A DNA stretch of 35,314 nucleotides from CAKRJP01 sp963597615 (GCA_963597615.1 CAVBQS010000055.1:1-35314); one strand, 5' to 3'. Shown: positions 16,732 through 26,232, counted from the stretch's first letter. Numbers and translations are program-made. The notes: a model not told the origin generated them from the letters alone.

Positions 16732-17805
16732 TTATTCTTCGTTCATATTTGCCAGCTTTGCTGCCTGGTCTGCCGCAATGCAGGCATCAATAATTTCCTG
16801 GATGTCTCCATTCATAATCTTGTCTAACTTGTATAAGGTAAGACCAATTCTGTGATCTGTCACACGTCCCTGTGGGAAGTTGTAGGTACGGATCTTCTCG
16901 GAACGATCTCCGGTACCAATCTGACTCTTTCTTGCCTCTGCCTCAGCGTCATGCTGTTTCTGACACTCTAAGTCGTACAACTTAGCACGAAGGAGGGCAA
17001 ATGCCTTATCCTTGTTCTGCAGCTGAGACTTCTCTGTCTGGCTGTAGATTACAATACCTGTAGGATAGTGAGTCAAACGCACAGCAGAGTCGGTAGTATT
17101 GACACACTGGCCACCATTACCAGAAGCTCTCATTACATCGATACGAATATCCTTCTCATCAATCTGAACATCTACATCCTCAGCCTCCGGCATAACGGCT
17201 ACTGTAATGGTAGATGTATGAATACGTCCACCGGATTCTGTCTCCGGAACACGCTGTACACGGTGAACCCCGGACTCATATTTCATTACAGAGTAGGCTC
17301 CCTGGCCGGTGATCATAAAGGTAACATTCTTCATTCCACCGATACCGATTTCCTCGCACTCTACAAGCTCCACCTTCCAGCGTTTGCTTTCTGCATAATG
17401 CAAATACATACGATAAATTTCAGCAGCAAAGAGGGCCGCCTCATCTCCACCGGCTCCTGCACGGATCTCCACAATAACATTCTTGTCATCGTTAGGATCC
17501 TTAGGAAGGAGTAAAATCTTAAGCTCCTGCTCTAACTCATCCACTCTTGCCTTAGAATCATTTAACTCTTCCTTGGCTAACTCTCTCATTTCTTCGTCAG
17601 ATTCTTCTTCCAACAGCTCAAGGCTATCCTCAATATTCTGCTTGCAGGTGGTATATTCCTTGTAAGCTTCAGCAATAGGGGTAAGCTCTGCCTGCTCTTT
17701 CATAAGCTTTCTGAAACGGTTCTGGTCATTGGCCACATCCGGTTCCTGCAGCTCATTTAAGATTTCATCCAAACGAATGACAATATCTTCTAATCTATCA
17801 AACAT
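16732..17805 (-). CDS. prfA: Peptide chain release factor 1
   Basis: 357 residues, the usual RF1 length. It recognises UAA and UAG in the ribosomal A site and triggers release of the finished peptide. The codon-reading tripeptide is PET (187-189, in HRVQRVPETESGG), the normal Firmicutes form, and the catalytic GGQ is at 231-233 (RASGNGGQCVN). The glutamine of GGQ is the methylation target of PrmC, whose gene lies directly upstream. GGGAGGA precedes the ATG. Last gene of the rho-rpmE-yqhQ-prmC-prfA row. Confidence 0.98.
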   Translation of the reverse strand: MFDRLEDIVIRLDEILNELQEPDVANDQNRFRKLMKEQAELTPIAEAYKEYTTCKQNIEDSLELLEEESDEEMRELAKEELNDSKARVDELEQELKILLLPKDPNDDKNVIVEIRAGAGGDEAALFAAEIYRMYLHYAESKRWKVELVECEEIGIGGMKNVTFMITGQGAYSVMKYESGVHRVQRVPETESGGRIHTSTITVAVMPEAEDVDVQIDEKDIRIDVMRASGNGGQCVNTTDSAVRLTHYPTGIVIYSQTEKSQLQNKDKAFALLRAKLYDLECQKQHDAEAEARKSQIGTGDRSEKIRTYNFPQGRVTDHRIGLTLYKLDKIMNGDIQEIIDACIAADQAAKLANMNEE

Positions 17806-17845
17806 AATCGTCCTCCCGACTTATTTTCTAAAAAACGTATCTTTC

Positions 17846-18724
17846 TTATTCTAACCTTCCATATACCACTCGGTCAAGTCCTGCCAAATCCTTTTTTACT
17901 GTCACTTGTAAAAAACTAGCTTCCTTCATAAGCCCGGCTACCTCTTTTCCCTGGTCATGACCAATCTCAAACAATAAATATCCCTCTTGCATTAAGTACT
18001 TAGGGGCAGCTTTAATAATTCTCTTATAAAAATACAGGCCATCCTCTTTTCCATCTAGGGCAATATAGGGGTCGTGAAATTTCACTTCTTCCGCTAGTTC
18101 CTCTATGACCGCCGTTCTAATATAAGGTGGATTGGACACTATTATGTGAAATTTCTGATTTAAGTCTAGGGCCTCAAAAAGATCTCCCTGTAGGAATTTT
18201 ACCTCTTCTTGTGGGCATCCAAGCTTTTCCCTATTCATACAGGCCACCTTTAAGGCTTCCTCCGAGATATCCACTCCCAAGCCGGTAAGGCCTGTAATCT
18301 TATAAGCATCTTCTGCTCTCTTTAGAAGGCTTAACAAAATACAGCCAGAACCAGTGCACATATCCAAGACTTTCATATTAGGGGCAAGCCTTGTAAGGGC
18401 CTCCTCCACCAAAACTTCTGTGTCCTGTCTTGGCACCAGCACATGTTCATTCACATAGATAGGATATCCCATAAATTCCTGTTCATGGGTAATATGCTGG
18501 AGAGGAATGTGATTTTTTCTCTTCTCAATATACTGAAAATATTCTTCTACCGCATTCTCAGAAAGCTCCATGTTGGGGTCTCCAAAGTAGGATGCCTTAC
18601 TGACACCTGTCACATATTCAAGCAAATACCAGGCATCCAAGTTGGCATCCAAAATCCCTGTCTCTTCTAAAATTCCTGCCCCTTCTTTATAGGCTTGTAT
18701 CAGTGTCGAAATTTTCTGCTTCAT
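17846..18724 (-). CDS. prmC: Peptide chain release factor N5-glutamine methyltransferase
   Basis: 292 residues from the ATG at 18724, which has GGAG 5 nt before it; a TTG 15 nt upstream is also open but overlaps that site. The N-terminal helical substrate-binding domain (1-95) is followed by a Rossmann methyltransferase domain with VLDMCTGSGCILLSLL (SAM loop) and the catalytic NPPYI (family motif for glutamine N-methylation). It methylates the GGQ glutamine of release factors, speeding termination. The 38-bp overlap with the upstream yqhQ gene suggests translational coupling. Confidence 0.96.
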   Translation of the reverse strand: MKQKISTLIQAYKEGAGILEETGILDANLDAWYLLEYVTGVSKASYFGDPNMELSENAVEEYFQYIEKRKNHIPLQHITHEQEFMGYPIYVNEHVLVPRQDTEVLVEEALTRLAPNMKVLDMCTGSGCILLSLLKRAEDAYKITGLTGLGVDISEEALKVACMNREKLGCPQEEVKFLQGDLFEALDLNQKFHIIVSNPPYIRTAVIEELAEEVKFHDPYIALDGKEDGLYFYKRIIKAAPKYLMQEGYLLFEIGHDQGKEVAGLMKEASFLQVTVKKDLAGLDRVVYGRLE

Positions 18725-19619
18725 AAGTTCTCCAGTCAAATACAGCCTCCACTGCCTCTATTCCCACTTCGATCATAGAATCATCTGGCTCCTTGGTGGT
18801 AAGCATCTGTATCGCCATTCCTGGCTTACTAATAAGGTTAACAAGAGGATTCTCACTGCGTCCTGCAAGTTTTAGGACTTCATAGGAAATCCCAGCAATA
18901 ACAGGAATCAGGACAATTCGCACCACAATCCGCATAAGGGGAGTCTCCACCTGAACCAACATCAATAGAATAATACTGATGGCCAATACAAAGAATAAAA
19001 AGCTGGTTCCGCATCTTTTATGCTGCCTGGAACTAATGCGAACATTTTCCACTGTAAGGGGAAGGCCATGTTCAATACAATTAATACATTTATGCTCTGC
19101 CCCATGGTACATAAAGGTTCTTTGAATGTCCTCCATACGAGAGATGACTAAAATATAAATAATAAAAATAGCAATTCGGATGAATCCCTCTATAATGGTC
19201 CTAATATGGTAGGAAGGAATCAATGGTTTTAATAAGGCAGAAAGAAAATAGGGAAGCACCATAAAGATTCCCACTGCCAAGATTACAGAAACCACCATGG
19301 TAATATTCATAATAATACTTTCTTGTTTTTTTTCCTTGACCTTTTCTTCCTCTGACATAGAGGCCTCTTCCTCCTCAAAAAACTGGGAGGAAAACATAAG
19401 GGTGGAGACTCCTAAAATCATAGAGTCAATAAAGTTAAAAATCCCCCGGATAAAAGGGATTTTTCCAAGTTTTCCCACAGCCTGGGCACAACCATGGTAG
19501 TCTTTTTTTTCCACCACGATTTCTCCATCAGGCTTCCTGACAGCCACAGCATAGGTATCCTGGTTCTTCATCATAATACCCTCTAATACAGCCTGGCCTC
19601 CAATATTTGATGATTTCAT
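18687..19619 (-). CDS. yqhQ: DUF1385 family membrane protein (YqhQ)
   Basis: 310 residues from the ATG at 19619, with GAGGAG 7 nt before it; a TTG five codons upstream overlaps that ribosome site. It starts with the family signature SSNIGGQAVLEGIMMKN. Hydrophobic segments lie at about 100-125 (IIMNITMVVSVILAVGIFMVLPYFL), 145-165, 210-230 and 232-252. The motif YHGAEHKCINCIEHGLPLTVENV is the strongest hallmark of DUF1385. The biochemical function is unknown. It is regularly placed between rpmE and prmC-prfA in Clostridia, which points to a general cell role rather than a specialised one. Confidence 0.93.
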   Translation of the reverse strand: MKSSNIGGQAVLEGIMMKNQDTYAVAVRKPDGEIVVEKKDYHGCAQAVGKLGKIPFIRGIFNFIDSMILGVSTLMFSSQFFEEEEASMSEEEKVKEKKQESIIMNITMVVSVILAVGIFMVLPYFLSALLKPLIPSYHIRTIIEGFIRIAIFIIYILVISRMEDIQRTFMYHGAEHKCINCIEHGLPLTVENVRISSRQHKRCGTSFLFFVLAISIILLMLVQVETPLMRIVVRIVLIPVIAGISYEVLKLAGRSENPLVNLISKPGMAIQMLTTKEPDDSMIEVGIEAVEAVFDWRTYEAENFDTDTSL

Positions 19620-19658
19620 ATAAAATCTCCTCAATTCCTAATCTGTAGGAAATATAGA

Positions 19659-19688
19659 AAGAGCTGAGATTTTGTAATCTCAGCTCTT
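19659..19688 (-). terminator. Terminator between rpmE and yqhQ
   Basis: A perfect 13-bp stem (19659-19671, 19676-19688) with a 4-nt loop, followed on the minus strand by TTCTATATTTCC. It lies 11 bp after the rpmE stop, so most rho-rpmE transcripts should end here and yqhQ-prmC-prfA need read-through or a promoter in the next 40 bp. Confidence 0.85.
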
Positions 19689-19699
19689 AATCACATGTC

Positions 19700-19903
19700 T
19701 TATTTGCTCAAACCATATTTTCTGTTGAACTTATCTACACGGCCACGAGCCTGAGTAGCTTTCTGCTGTCCTGTATAAAATGGATGACACTTAGAACAGA
19801 TTTCAACGTGGATATCCTCGTTGGTAGATCCTGTTACGAATGTGTTACCACAGTTACAAGTTACAGTTGCCTGATAATATGTTGGATGGATTCCTTCTTT
19901 CAT
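19700..19903 (-). CDS. rpmE: Ribosomal protein L31 (zinc-binding form)
   Basis: 67 residues from the ATG at 19903, with GAAGAGG 8 nt before it; the frame is open 18 codons further but that part is unlike L31. The protein starts with MKEGIHPTYYQATVTCNCGNTF and contains CNCGN and CSKCHPFYTG, so it is the zinc-containing (C+) form that is replaced by a zinc-free paralogue under zinc shortage in many bacteria. It belongs to the 50S subunit and bridges to 30S. A small hairpin (GCACG/CGTGC) lies in the leader. It follows rho after about 100 bp. Confidence 0.97.
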   Translation of the reverse strand: MKEGIHPTYYQATVTCNCGNTFVTGSTNEDIHVEICSKCHPFYTGQQKATQARGRVDKFNRKYGLSK

Positions 19904-20002
19904 GATTTTCACCTCTTCTTTATTTTTCATCTGCACGCTTCGTGCTTCTTTGTTCATTTCATAAACAGCTTGTTTAGTATATCATAGGGTTTTAGGGTTT
20001 GT

Positions 20003-21349
20003 CTAGTTAAATTTTGTCTTTTTTACTAATTGCACCAATTCCCCATTATTTTTGGTTTTACTAAACATATTTAAGATCTGGTCTACTGCCTCATCTGCCT
20101 TTAATCCGTTGAGGTTTTTCCTCATAATATCCACAGCTTCCTGCTCTTCCTTATTAAGAAGCAGGTCTTCTCTTCTGGTGCCGGACTTTGGAATATCGAT
20201 GGCCGGAAACATTCTTCTCTCTGATAATTTACGGTCTAGAATCAGTTCCATATTACCGGTTCCCTTAAATTCTTCATAAACCACATCGTCCATCTTGCTT
20301 CCGGTATCTACTAAGGCTGTGGCAAGGATGGTAAGGCTTCCTCCCTCTCTCATATTTCTTGCAGCACCAAAGAAACGTTTTGGCATGTGAAGAGCCGCCG
20401 GATCAAGACCACCGGAAAGGGTTCTTCCTGAAGGTGGTACTGTCAGATTGTAGGCTCTGGCCAAACGGGTGATACTATCTAAAAGGATCATAACATCCTG
20501 CTTATTTTCTACCAAACGCTTAGCTCTTTCAATTACCATCTCGGACACTCGCTTGTGGTGTTCCGGTGTCTCATCAAAGGTGGAATAAATGACTTCTACA
20601 TTTTCTCCTTCTATGGTTTCCTTAATATCTGTTACTTCCTCCGGTCTCTCATCGATGAGAAGAATCAGCAAATGGACCTCCGGATTATTCTTTCTTACGG
20701 ACAGTGCCACCTGCTTTAAAAGAGTGGTTTTACCGGCCTTAGGTGGGGATACGATCATTCCACGCTGGCCTTTACCGATAGGAGACATTAAGTCCATGAT
20801 CCGCATAGATGTGCTGGTACTTCCTGTTTCCAAACGAAGTCTGTGATTTGGGAAAATAGGAATTAGGTCTTCAAAGTTTTTCCTTCTTGCCACCACCATC
20901 GGATCCATATCATTGACTTTTGTTAAGTACAAAAGGGCTGAAAACTTCTCCTGCTGGGTCTTTACTCGGGTATTTCCCTCTAAAATATCTCCTGTCTTTA
21001 AGTTAAATCTACGAATCTGGGAAGGAGCCACATAGACGTCCTGCTCTCCCGGAAGATAATTATCACTACGGATAAATCCATAGCCATCTGGCATTACTTC
21101 CAAAATTCCTCGCACCGTATTCCCACTGTCCAACCTGTCAATGTCATGGGCTTCTTTATTTTCCTTATCTCCTGTGTTGGCAGACAGGGTCTTAACCGTC
21201 TCCTGCTTTTCACTTTTTTCTTTTTCATCTTCTTCTAGCATACGCTCCACAAGCTCTGCTTTTTTTAATGTTGAAATTCCTTTCAGGCCCCGGGTCTTGG
21301 CAAGATCTCGCAAGGTAGCCAGTGGCAACGATTCATATTTTTCTCTCAT
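20003..21349 (-). CDS. rho: Transcription termination factor Rho
   Basis: 448 residues. An N-terminal SAP-like helix-extended-loop (LATLRDLAKTRGLKG, 10-24) is followed by a charged linker (40-75), the RNA-binding OB fold (about 77-150, RGILEVMPDGYGFIR) and the RecA-like ATPase. Walker A is SPPKAGKTT (201-209), followed by LLIDERPEEVTD and Walker B MILLDSITRLARAYN. The Q-loop and R-loop region (PPSGRTLSGGLDPAALHMPKRFFGAARN) is intact. It is a hexameric RNA helicase that ends untranslated or non-coding transcription. The linker is shorter than in some Clostridia with long inserts. It is divergent from the malic enzyme gene, with a 265-bp gap. Confidence 0.98.
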   Translation of the reverse strand: MREKYESLPLATLRDLAKTRGLKGISTLKKAELVERMLEEDEKEKSEKQETVKTLSANTGDKENKEAHDIDRLDSGNTVRGILEVMPDGYGFIRSDNYLPGEQDVYVAPSQIRRFNLKTGDILEGNTRVKTQQEKFSALLYLTKVNDMDPMVVARRKNFEDLIPIFPNHRLRLETGSTSTSMRIMDLMSPIGKGQRGMIVSPPKAGKTTLLKQVALSVRKNNPEVHLLILLIDERPEEVTDIKETIEGENVEVIYSTFDETPEHHKRVSEMVIERAKRLVENKQDVMILLDSITRLARAYNLTVPPSGRTLSGGLDPAALHMPKRFFGAARNMREGGSLTILATALVDTGSKMDDVVYEEFKGTGNMELILDRKLSERRMFPAIDIPKSGTRREDLLLNKEEQEAVDIMRKNLNGLKADEAVDQILNMFSKTKNNGELVQLVKKTKFN

Positions 21350-21540
21350 TTTTATTTTCCTTTCCTTTAATGAAAAACAAGCAAAGGTACCATCAAAAAG
21401 TACCCTCCCTAAAACAACCTTATGTAAAGGTAATCCTGTATAAGTAATTATATAAAACTGGGTGAATTGACCTGAATCGGTCTGTTCTGAATTATTAATA
21501 TCTAGAGTATACTACACTTCCCTTATTTTTAAAAGCATTT
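21350..21540 (-). promoter_or_regulatory. Leader and promoter region of rho with three small stem-loops
   Basis: Reading towards rho: a TATACT box (21511-21506) in the context AAGGGAAGTGTAGTATACT, without a good -35 box; then GACC/GGTC (21469-21482), ACCTT/AAGGT (21417-21431) and GGTAC/GTACC (21386-21404) stem-loops; the last is followed by TTTGCTTGTTTTTC. The leader would be about 150 nt. A leader of this size may allow self-control of rho, as known for other rho genes, but that is inference. Confidence 0.4.
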
Positions 21541-21550
21541 TTCTAAATCC

Positions 21551-21579
21551 TTGATTTGAATTGGTCAGAATGATATGAT
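21551..21579 (+). promoter_or_regulatory. Promoter of the malic enzyme gene
   Basis: TTGATT (21551-21556) and TATGAT (21574-21579) are separated by exactly 17 nt. Directly after the -10 box lies TTGTTACAATTGTGAA, containing the palindrome ACAATTGT (21584-21591), a possible operator at the start site. AAGGAGGA follows at 21600. Confidence 0.75.
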
Positions 21580-21614
21580 TGTTACAATTGTGAAGATATA
21601 AGGAGGATGCTACT

Positions 21615-22763
21615 ATGACACCACAGGAAAAAGCATTACAAATGCATAAAGAATGGAACGGAAAATTAGAAACCACTGCAAAATCTCACGTAAATTCAAG
21701 AGAAGATCTGGCCATCGCCTACACCCCTGGCGTAGCAGAACCTTGTAAGGTGATTTCCAAAGACCCGGAGGCTGCCTACACCTACACTATTAAATCCAAC
21801 ACCGTTGCTGTTGTCTCTGACGGCAGTGCCGTACTTGGCCTTGGAAATATCGGAGCCCTTGCAGCTATGCCTGTTATGGAGGGAAAAGCCGTATTATTTA
21901 AGGAATTTGGCGGAGTAAATGCAGTACCAATCTGCTTAGACACCCAAGACACAGAGGAAATTATTAAAACTGTGGTCAATATTGCTCCTGCTTTTGGCGG
22001 TATTAACCTAGAGGATATCAGTGCTCCCCGCTGTTTTGAGATTGAGTCTAGACTAAAAGAGCTTTTAGATATTCCTGTCTTCCACGATGACCAGCACGGA
22101 ACTGCCATTGTGGTACTGGCCGGCATTATTAATGCCTTAAAGGTTACCGGAAAAGATAAGGATTCTGTAAAAGTTGTAGTAAATGGTGCCGGTTCTGCCG
22201 GAGTTGCCATTACCAAGCTTCTTTTAACCTATGGATTTAAAGATATTACCATGTGCGACATTAATGGTATCTTAGGAGAAGCTTCTCCAAACTTAAACTG
22301 GATGCAAAAAGAAATGGTAAAGGTTACCAACCTCCAGAAGAAAACCGGACTTTTAAAAGATGCTTTAGTGGGGGCTGATATTTTTGTAGGAGTCTCTGCT
22401 CCAAATATCGTTTCTGAGGAAATGGTTGCTTCCATGAACAAGGACGCCATTTTATTTGCTATGGCAAACCCTGTGCCTGAGATTATGCCAGATGTGGCAA
22501 AGAAGGCCGGCGCAAAAGTAGTAGGTACCGGACGGTCTGATTTTCCAAATCAAGTTAACAACGTAGTAGCCTTCCCAGGTATTTTCAAAGGTGCTTTAGA
22601 AGGACGTGCCGCTCAGATCACAGAAGAAATGAAGCTTGCTACTGCCAAGGCCATTGCTTCTTTAGTGCCTGATGAAGAATTAAATGAAAATAACATCCTT
22701 CCAGAAGCCTTTGACCCTCGTGTAGCAGATGTGGTAAGCCAGGCTGTAAAGGAATTAATCTAA
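21615..22763 (+). CDS. Malic enzyme (malate dehydrogenase, oxaloacetate-decarboxylating)
   Basis: 382 residues, the short bacterial form without the C-terminal phosphotransacetylase domain. It converts malate to pyruvate plus CO2 with NAD(P). Visible signatures: IAYTPGVAEPCK (catalytic tyrosine), EDISAPRCFEIE, PVFHDDQHGTAIV (metal ligands) and the nucleotide fold VVVNGAGSAGVAI. LFAMANPVPEIMP is also typical. The residue that sets NAD against NADP preference cannot be judged safely here. AAGGAGGA lies before the ATG. It is first of a plus-strand row with a radical SAM gene (3-bp gap) and DUF4364. Confidence 0.95.
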   Translation: MTPQEKALQMHKEWNGKLETTAKSHVNSREDLAIAYTPGVAEPCKVISKDPEAAYTYTIKSNTVAVVSDGSAVLGLGNIGALAAMPVMEGKAVLFKEFGGVNAVPICLDTQDTEEIIKTVVNIAPAFGGINLEDISAPRCFEIESRLKELLDIPVFHDDQHGTAIVVLAGIINALKVTGKDKDSVKVVVNGAGSAGVAITKLLLTYGFKDITMCDINGILGEASPNLNWMQKEMVKVTNLQKKTGLLKDALVGADIFVGVSAPNIVSEEMVASMNKDAILFAMANPVPEIMPDVAKKAGAKVVGTGRSDFPNQVNNVVAFPGIFKGALEGRAAQITEEMKLATAKAIASLVPDEELNENNILPEAFDPRVADVVSQAVKELI

Positions 22764-22766
22764 TCC

Positions 22767-23693
22767 ATGGCCACACACTGGGGTGAAAAGAGATATTATT
22801 CTCTTGATTATTACCTAAAGGAAACCTATGGGGAAAAATTATATAAGATTTCCCTAAATGGAGGACTTAGCTGTCCTAATAGAGATGGAAGCCTGGGCAG
22901 TCATGGATGTATTTTTTGTAGCCAAGGTGGGTCCGGAGATTTTGCCGAAGCCTCATCTTATTCTATCACGGAGCAAATCGAGGCCGGAAAAAGGCAAAGT
23001 GCTGCAAAATACAAGGGCACTTCCTACATTGCCTATTTTCAAGCTTATACCAACACCTATGGGCCTGTAGATTATTTACGAAAAATCTTTACAGAAGCCA
23101 TAGAACACCCGGATATTAAGATTCTATCCATTGGAACCAGGCCGGATTGTCTGGAAGCTCCGGTCCTTTCCTTGCTGGAAGAATTATCAAAGATTAAGCC
23201 AGTCTGGATTGAACTAGGATTACAGACCATCCACCCATCCACTGCTAAATTTATCCGAAGAGCCTATGAACTGCCGGTTTTTGCGGAGGCAGTAAAGGAA
23301 CTGCACAAGCGGAATATTCCTGTGATTGTCCATACCATTCTAGGCCTTCCAGGAGAAACAGAAGAAATGATTCTCGAAACAGTGGCATACCTAAACACCT
23401 TACCCATAGACGGAATTAAATTTCAGCTTTTGCATGTATTAAAAGACACGGACCTTGCAGAAGTTTACGAAAAAGAACCCTTCCATATTTACACTATGGA
23501 AGAGTATTTATCCTTGTTAGGGAAATGCATTTGCGGTCTAAAGCCTAATGTGGTAATCCACAGGCTTACCGGGGATGGACCTGCTTCCCTCTTAATCGCT
23601 CCTAGCTGGACCCTTAAGAAGCGACATTTCTTAAACCAATTAGGGGCCTACCTGAAAGAAAAAGATCTCTGGCAGGGAAAGGAGATTTTATAA
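22767..23693 (+). CDS. Radical SAM protein, TIGR01212/YtqA family
   Basis: 308 residues. The [4Fe-4S] cysteines are C36, C48 and C51 (SCPNRDGS followed by GCIFC), i.e. the C-x11-C-x2-C spacing of the YtqA group rather than the classic C-x3-C-x2-C. The start RYYSLDYYLKETYGEKLYKISLNGG and the later GTRPDCLEAPVL and HTILGLPGETEEMI are family hallmarks. Members are Elp3-like in the SAM domain; Bacillus homologues have been linked to tRNA wobble modification, but the substrate here is not shown by the sequence. A weak AAGGA lies 13 nt before the ATG. Its stop overlaps the next start by one base. Confidence 0.9.
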   Translation: MATHWGEKRYYSLDYYLKETYGEKLYKISLNGGLSCPNRDGSLGSHGCIFCSQGGSGDFAEASSYSITEQIEAGKRQSAAKYKGTSYIAYFQAYTNTYGPVDYLRKIFTEAIEHPDIKILSIGTRPDCLEAPVLSLLEELSKIKPVWIELGLQTIHPSTAKFIRRAYELPVFAEAVKELHKRNIPVIVHTILGLPGETEEMILETVAYLNTLPIDGIKFQLLHVLKDTDLAEVYEKEPFHIYTMEEYLSLLGKCICGLKPNVVIHRLTGDGPASLLIAPSWTLKKRHFLNQLGAYLKEKDLWQGKEIL

Positions 23694-24205
23694 TGGCAAC
23701 TTCACTTATTGTTTACAAACTGATTATTTTATATATGTTGGACCGGGTTGATTTTCCCCTGAGTAATTCTCAGATTTCTGAGTTTATTTTAAACGAGGGA
23801 TACACCAACTACTTTAAACTTCAGCAGGTGTTAGCGGAGATGATTGATTCCGGCTTTATCAGGGAGGAGTCTACCCACAGCCGTACCTTCTACCATCTTA
23901 CAGAAGAAGGGGAACAGACCATCAAATATTTCAAAACTGACCTGTCTCCTGAAATTCAAGCAGACATTGAAGAATATTTAAGAGAGAAAAAATATGACCT
24001 AAAAAACGAAGTGTCTGTAAAGGCCGACTTCTATCGCAATGCAAATGACGAATATTCCATTCGCTGCCAGGTCATTGAGCACAATGCCCCCTTAATTGAC
24101 CTAACTGTTACTGCCCCTACAGAAGCAGAAGCAGAGACCATCGCCAACAACTGGACCCAAAAAAATGAAGAAATCTATGCCATGATTATGGCAAATCTAC
24201 TTTAA
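23693..24205 (+). CDS. DUF4364 family protein (winged-helix regulator-like)
   Basis: 170 residues. The N-terminal half (about 5-85) is a winged helix: IILYMLDRVDFPLSNSQIS, LQQVLAEMIDSGFI, then the wing (SRTFYHLTEEGEQTI). The C-terminal half is a small alpha/beta domain (FYRNANDEYSIRCQVIE and so on). The family is widespread in Clostridia and its targets are unknown. AAGGAG lies 7-8 nt before the ATG. It overlaps the radical SAM gene by one base, so the two are coupled. A strong bidirectional terminator follows. Confidence 0.88.
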   Translation: MATSLIVYKLIILYMLDRVDFPLSNSQISEFILNEGYTNYFKLQQVLAEMIDSGFIREESTHSRTFYHLTEEGEQTIKYFKTDLSPEIQADIEEYLREKKYDLKNEVSVKADFYRNANDEYSIRCQVIEHNAPLIDLTVTAPTEAEAETIANNWTQKNEEIYAMIMANLL

Positions 24206-24225
24206 ATTTAACTAAAAAAGAATGC

Positions 24226-24267
24226 AAAAAGGCCGATTCCGCGAAAAATCACGTAATCGGCCTTTTT
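24226..24267. terminator. Bidirectional terminator between DUF4364 and the damaged envelope locus
   Basis: AAAAAGGCCGATT (24226-24238) pairs with AATCGGCCTTTTT (24255-24267) around a 16-nt loop. It has T-runs in both directions and lies between convergent genes, so it serves both strands. Confidence 0.9.
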
Positions 24268-24270
24268 ATT

Positions 24271-25610
24271 TTACTGTATTCCATACAAAAAACATCGACA
24301 TACATAAACAAATTGAGCCATTGTCCAGGCAAGGCCTATCATGATCCATACCTTATCCGCTCCACTGATCTCCTGCTTTCTAGCCGGCACTCTTTTCCAG
24401 CAATATAGGCAGGCGAAAATCAAAGCAAATTGAAAATAAAGGAAGACTCTTGTTCCGGATTCATAGACAGTGGGACTAAATCCCAATACCACTGCAGTAG
24501 CCAAACCTGCCCCTAAGATTCCAAGAATCAATAAATACTGCTCTATGTTTTCTCCCAATAATACATATAGGCTATAGGACATACTGATAACAATAAGCAC
24601 AAGAAAACCAATGGGGATCATATACCTTAAAACATATTTTGTAGTTTCCTCCGGAACAAAAAAGATGATTCCAAAATCAGAAAAAACATCTATCAATATA
24701 GTATATCCCATAACAACTCCCAAAGGAATTATAGAAACCAGCAAGGGAAAAAGCTTACTGGTTTTTCTGAGCATCAAAAGAACTATGATAATCACCACAA
24801 CCACCAGCAAGCGGTTTGGAATTACAATGATTCCTCTTGCTGTATTAAGCAAGCCTAAATATATCTTTTTCCCAATAGAAAATTCAGAGAATTCAGGCAT
24901 GCGATTTGCAGCTTCCATTGCTGACCTAGTGGAATTGCCGGGGCATCGAAGAATGAAGGCAAAGGTCAGTAAATGGATTAAAAATTCCAAGTACAAAAAG
25001 GGCTGTTTAAAGTCCCTTTTATAGACTTCATAAGCAATAATAAGGACAAACAAGGTAAAGATTATAGCCGCGCACTGTTCCTGATCGCTTCCAAAAACCA
25101 CAGCGATAGCTCCAGTAAAATACTCATAAACTCCTATTTTTTTTCATTTTTCACTACTTTTTTTAGCAAAAATCCCAGATAAAATATACACCACAAGGGC
25201 CACAAATAGTTCACGGTTGTGGTAATCCATCCTGCTTCTCCCATAGAATTGATAGGATAAAGAAAGGTCATAAAACAGCAAAACCACCGCCCCTTTTCAT
25301 CACAATCCAAAATCCTACTCATGAGATAGGGGATGGAAGTAAAAATAATAGTATCCAAAATCCTCCAAAGGACTTCATGATGTACCACCCAAAGCAAAAC
25401 AGCCTCTATAATAACTCTAGAACTCCAGGTTTGATAACGCAGTTTTAAAAGATCAAAGAAGGCGGTATTTGTAGCCTTTATTACAACACTAAAATACTCA
25501 TCATCTCCTGTCAGGGTTGGTGCCATAAGATGCCAAATCCCTACTAAAACAAAGAAACAAATAAATGGCAGGGCCTGCCTGATCCTTTTTTTATTGTTTA
25601 TATTTTCCAT
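24271..25610 (-). pseudogene. Polytopic membrane protein (DUF6056-like), split by a frameshift
   Basis: Two adjacent reading frames belong to one gene. The first part (25610 to 25134, start ATG after AGGAGGAAAG) has an N-terminal membrane helix, GDDEYF, and GWITTTVNYLWPLW, then ends in VVKNEKK and stop. One extra base in the A8 run (25137-25144) joins it without stops to GVYEYFTGAIAVVFGSDQEQ and the second part (GTG at 25101 to 24271, about eight membrane helices). The whole would be about 445 residues. Paired acidic residues after the first helix and an N-Q/D-Q-E-Q motif suggest a GT-C-like or DUF6056 envelope glycosylation protein, which is tentative. It could be a true pseudogene, phase-variable, or a sequencing error. 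Confidence 0.7.
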
Positions 25611-26225
25611 CTTTCCTCCTATTCCTACTAAAAACAAAATTCCTCTCACAACACAATTGTTTACAATCCGATAACCCTTCTAAAAGAAGGTCTACCACCA
25701 AGCGGTCAATCATCCATGAAGCTATCCCAGATAACAGTATACACCCAAGGATTGGCATAAGCAAAAGTAAAATCTGATTCATATCCGGATTGAATATGTT
25801 ATTGTGAATCACCCGTATCTGCATATACCAGTGAATCAGGATGATAGAATAGCTATATTTGCTTGCCATTAACATGGCTAATATAGACAGTCCTGAAATA
25901 ATATCCAGACAATTTTCCCGAGTTACTACCAGCCAGGCGGAAGCTGCCATAGTCACAAAACCTGCTCCTATTAATAATCCATCATACTTTCTCATCCAAG
26001 ACTGATTAACTAGATATCCCATAAGAAAGATACCTGCCCAACCACCAAAAAAGATGGAGATTCCAATGCCTTTTTAATAGGCTTTTCCATATTGTGAAGC
26101 ATATATCGGAAGGGAATCACTGTAAAATAAAGGCCTGCAAGTACATAAATAAGCCACAAATGTGGCCCTTTCATAAAATTACCACTGACAAAGGTCTCCA
26201 CCCCATAACGAATCCAGGAAAGCAA
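25591..26225 (-). pseudogene. Acyltransferase 3 family remnant (frameshifted, N-terminus missing)
   Basis: Two frames again belong together. The first (26225 to 26010) contains NFMKGPHLWLIYVLAGLYFT, the mid-protein signature of membrane acyltransferase 3 (OafA/WecH) proteins. If the A5 run at 26071-26075 (T on the plus strand) had one more A, it would continue as GISIFFGGWAGIFLMGYLV into the second frame (from 26022 to 25591), with several membrane helices and YSIILIHWYMQ, the usual C-terminal motif. The N-terminal ~100-150 residues of this family are absent: an in-frame stop lies a few codons upstream and the preceding DNA belongs to another gene. Members O-acetylate surface sugars. It overlaps the next pseudogene by 20 bp. 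Confidence 0.7.
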
Positions 26226-26232
26226 ACCAGCT

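Noticed and set aside
21580..21595. Rex (NADH-sensing) operator at the malic enzyme start site
   Set aside because: TTGTTACAATTGTGAA resembles part of the Rex site but lacks the full TTGTGAA-N4-TTCACAA symmetry; kept only as a possible palindromic operator.
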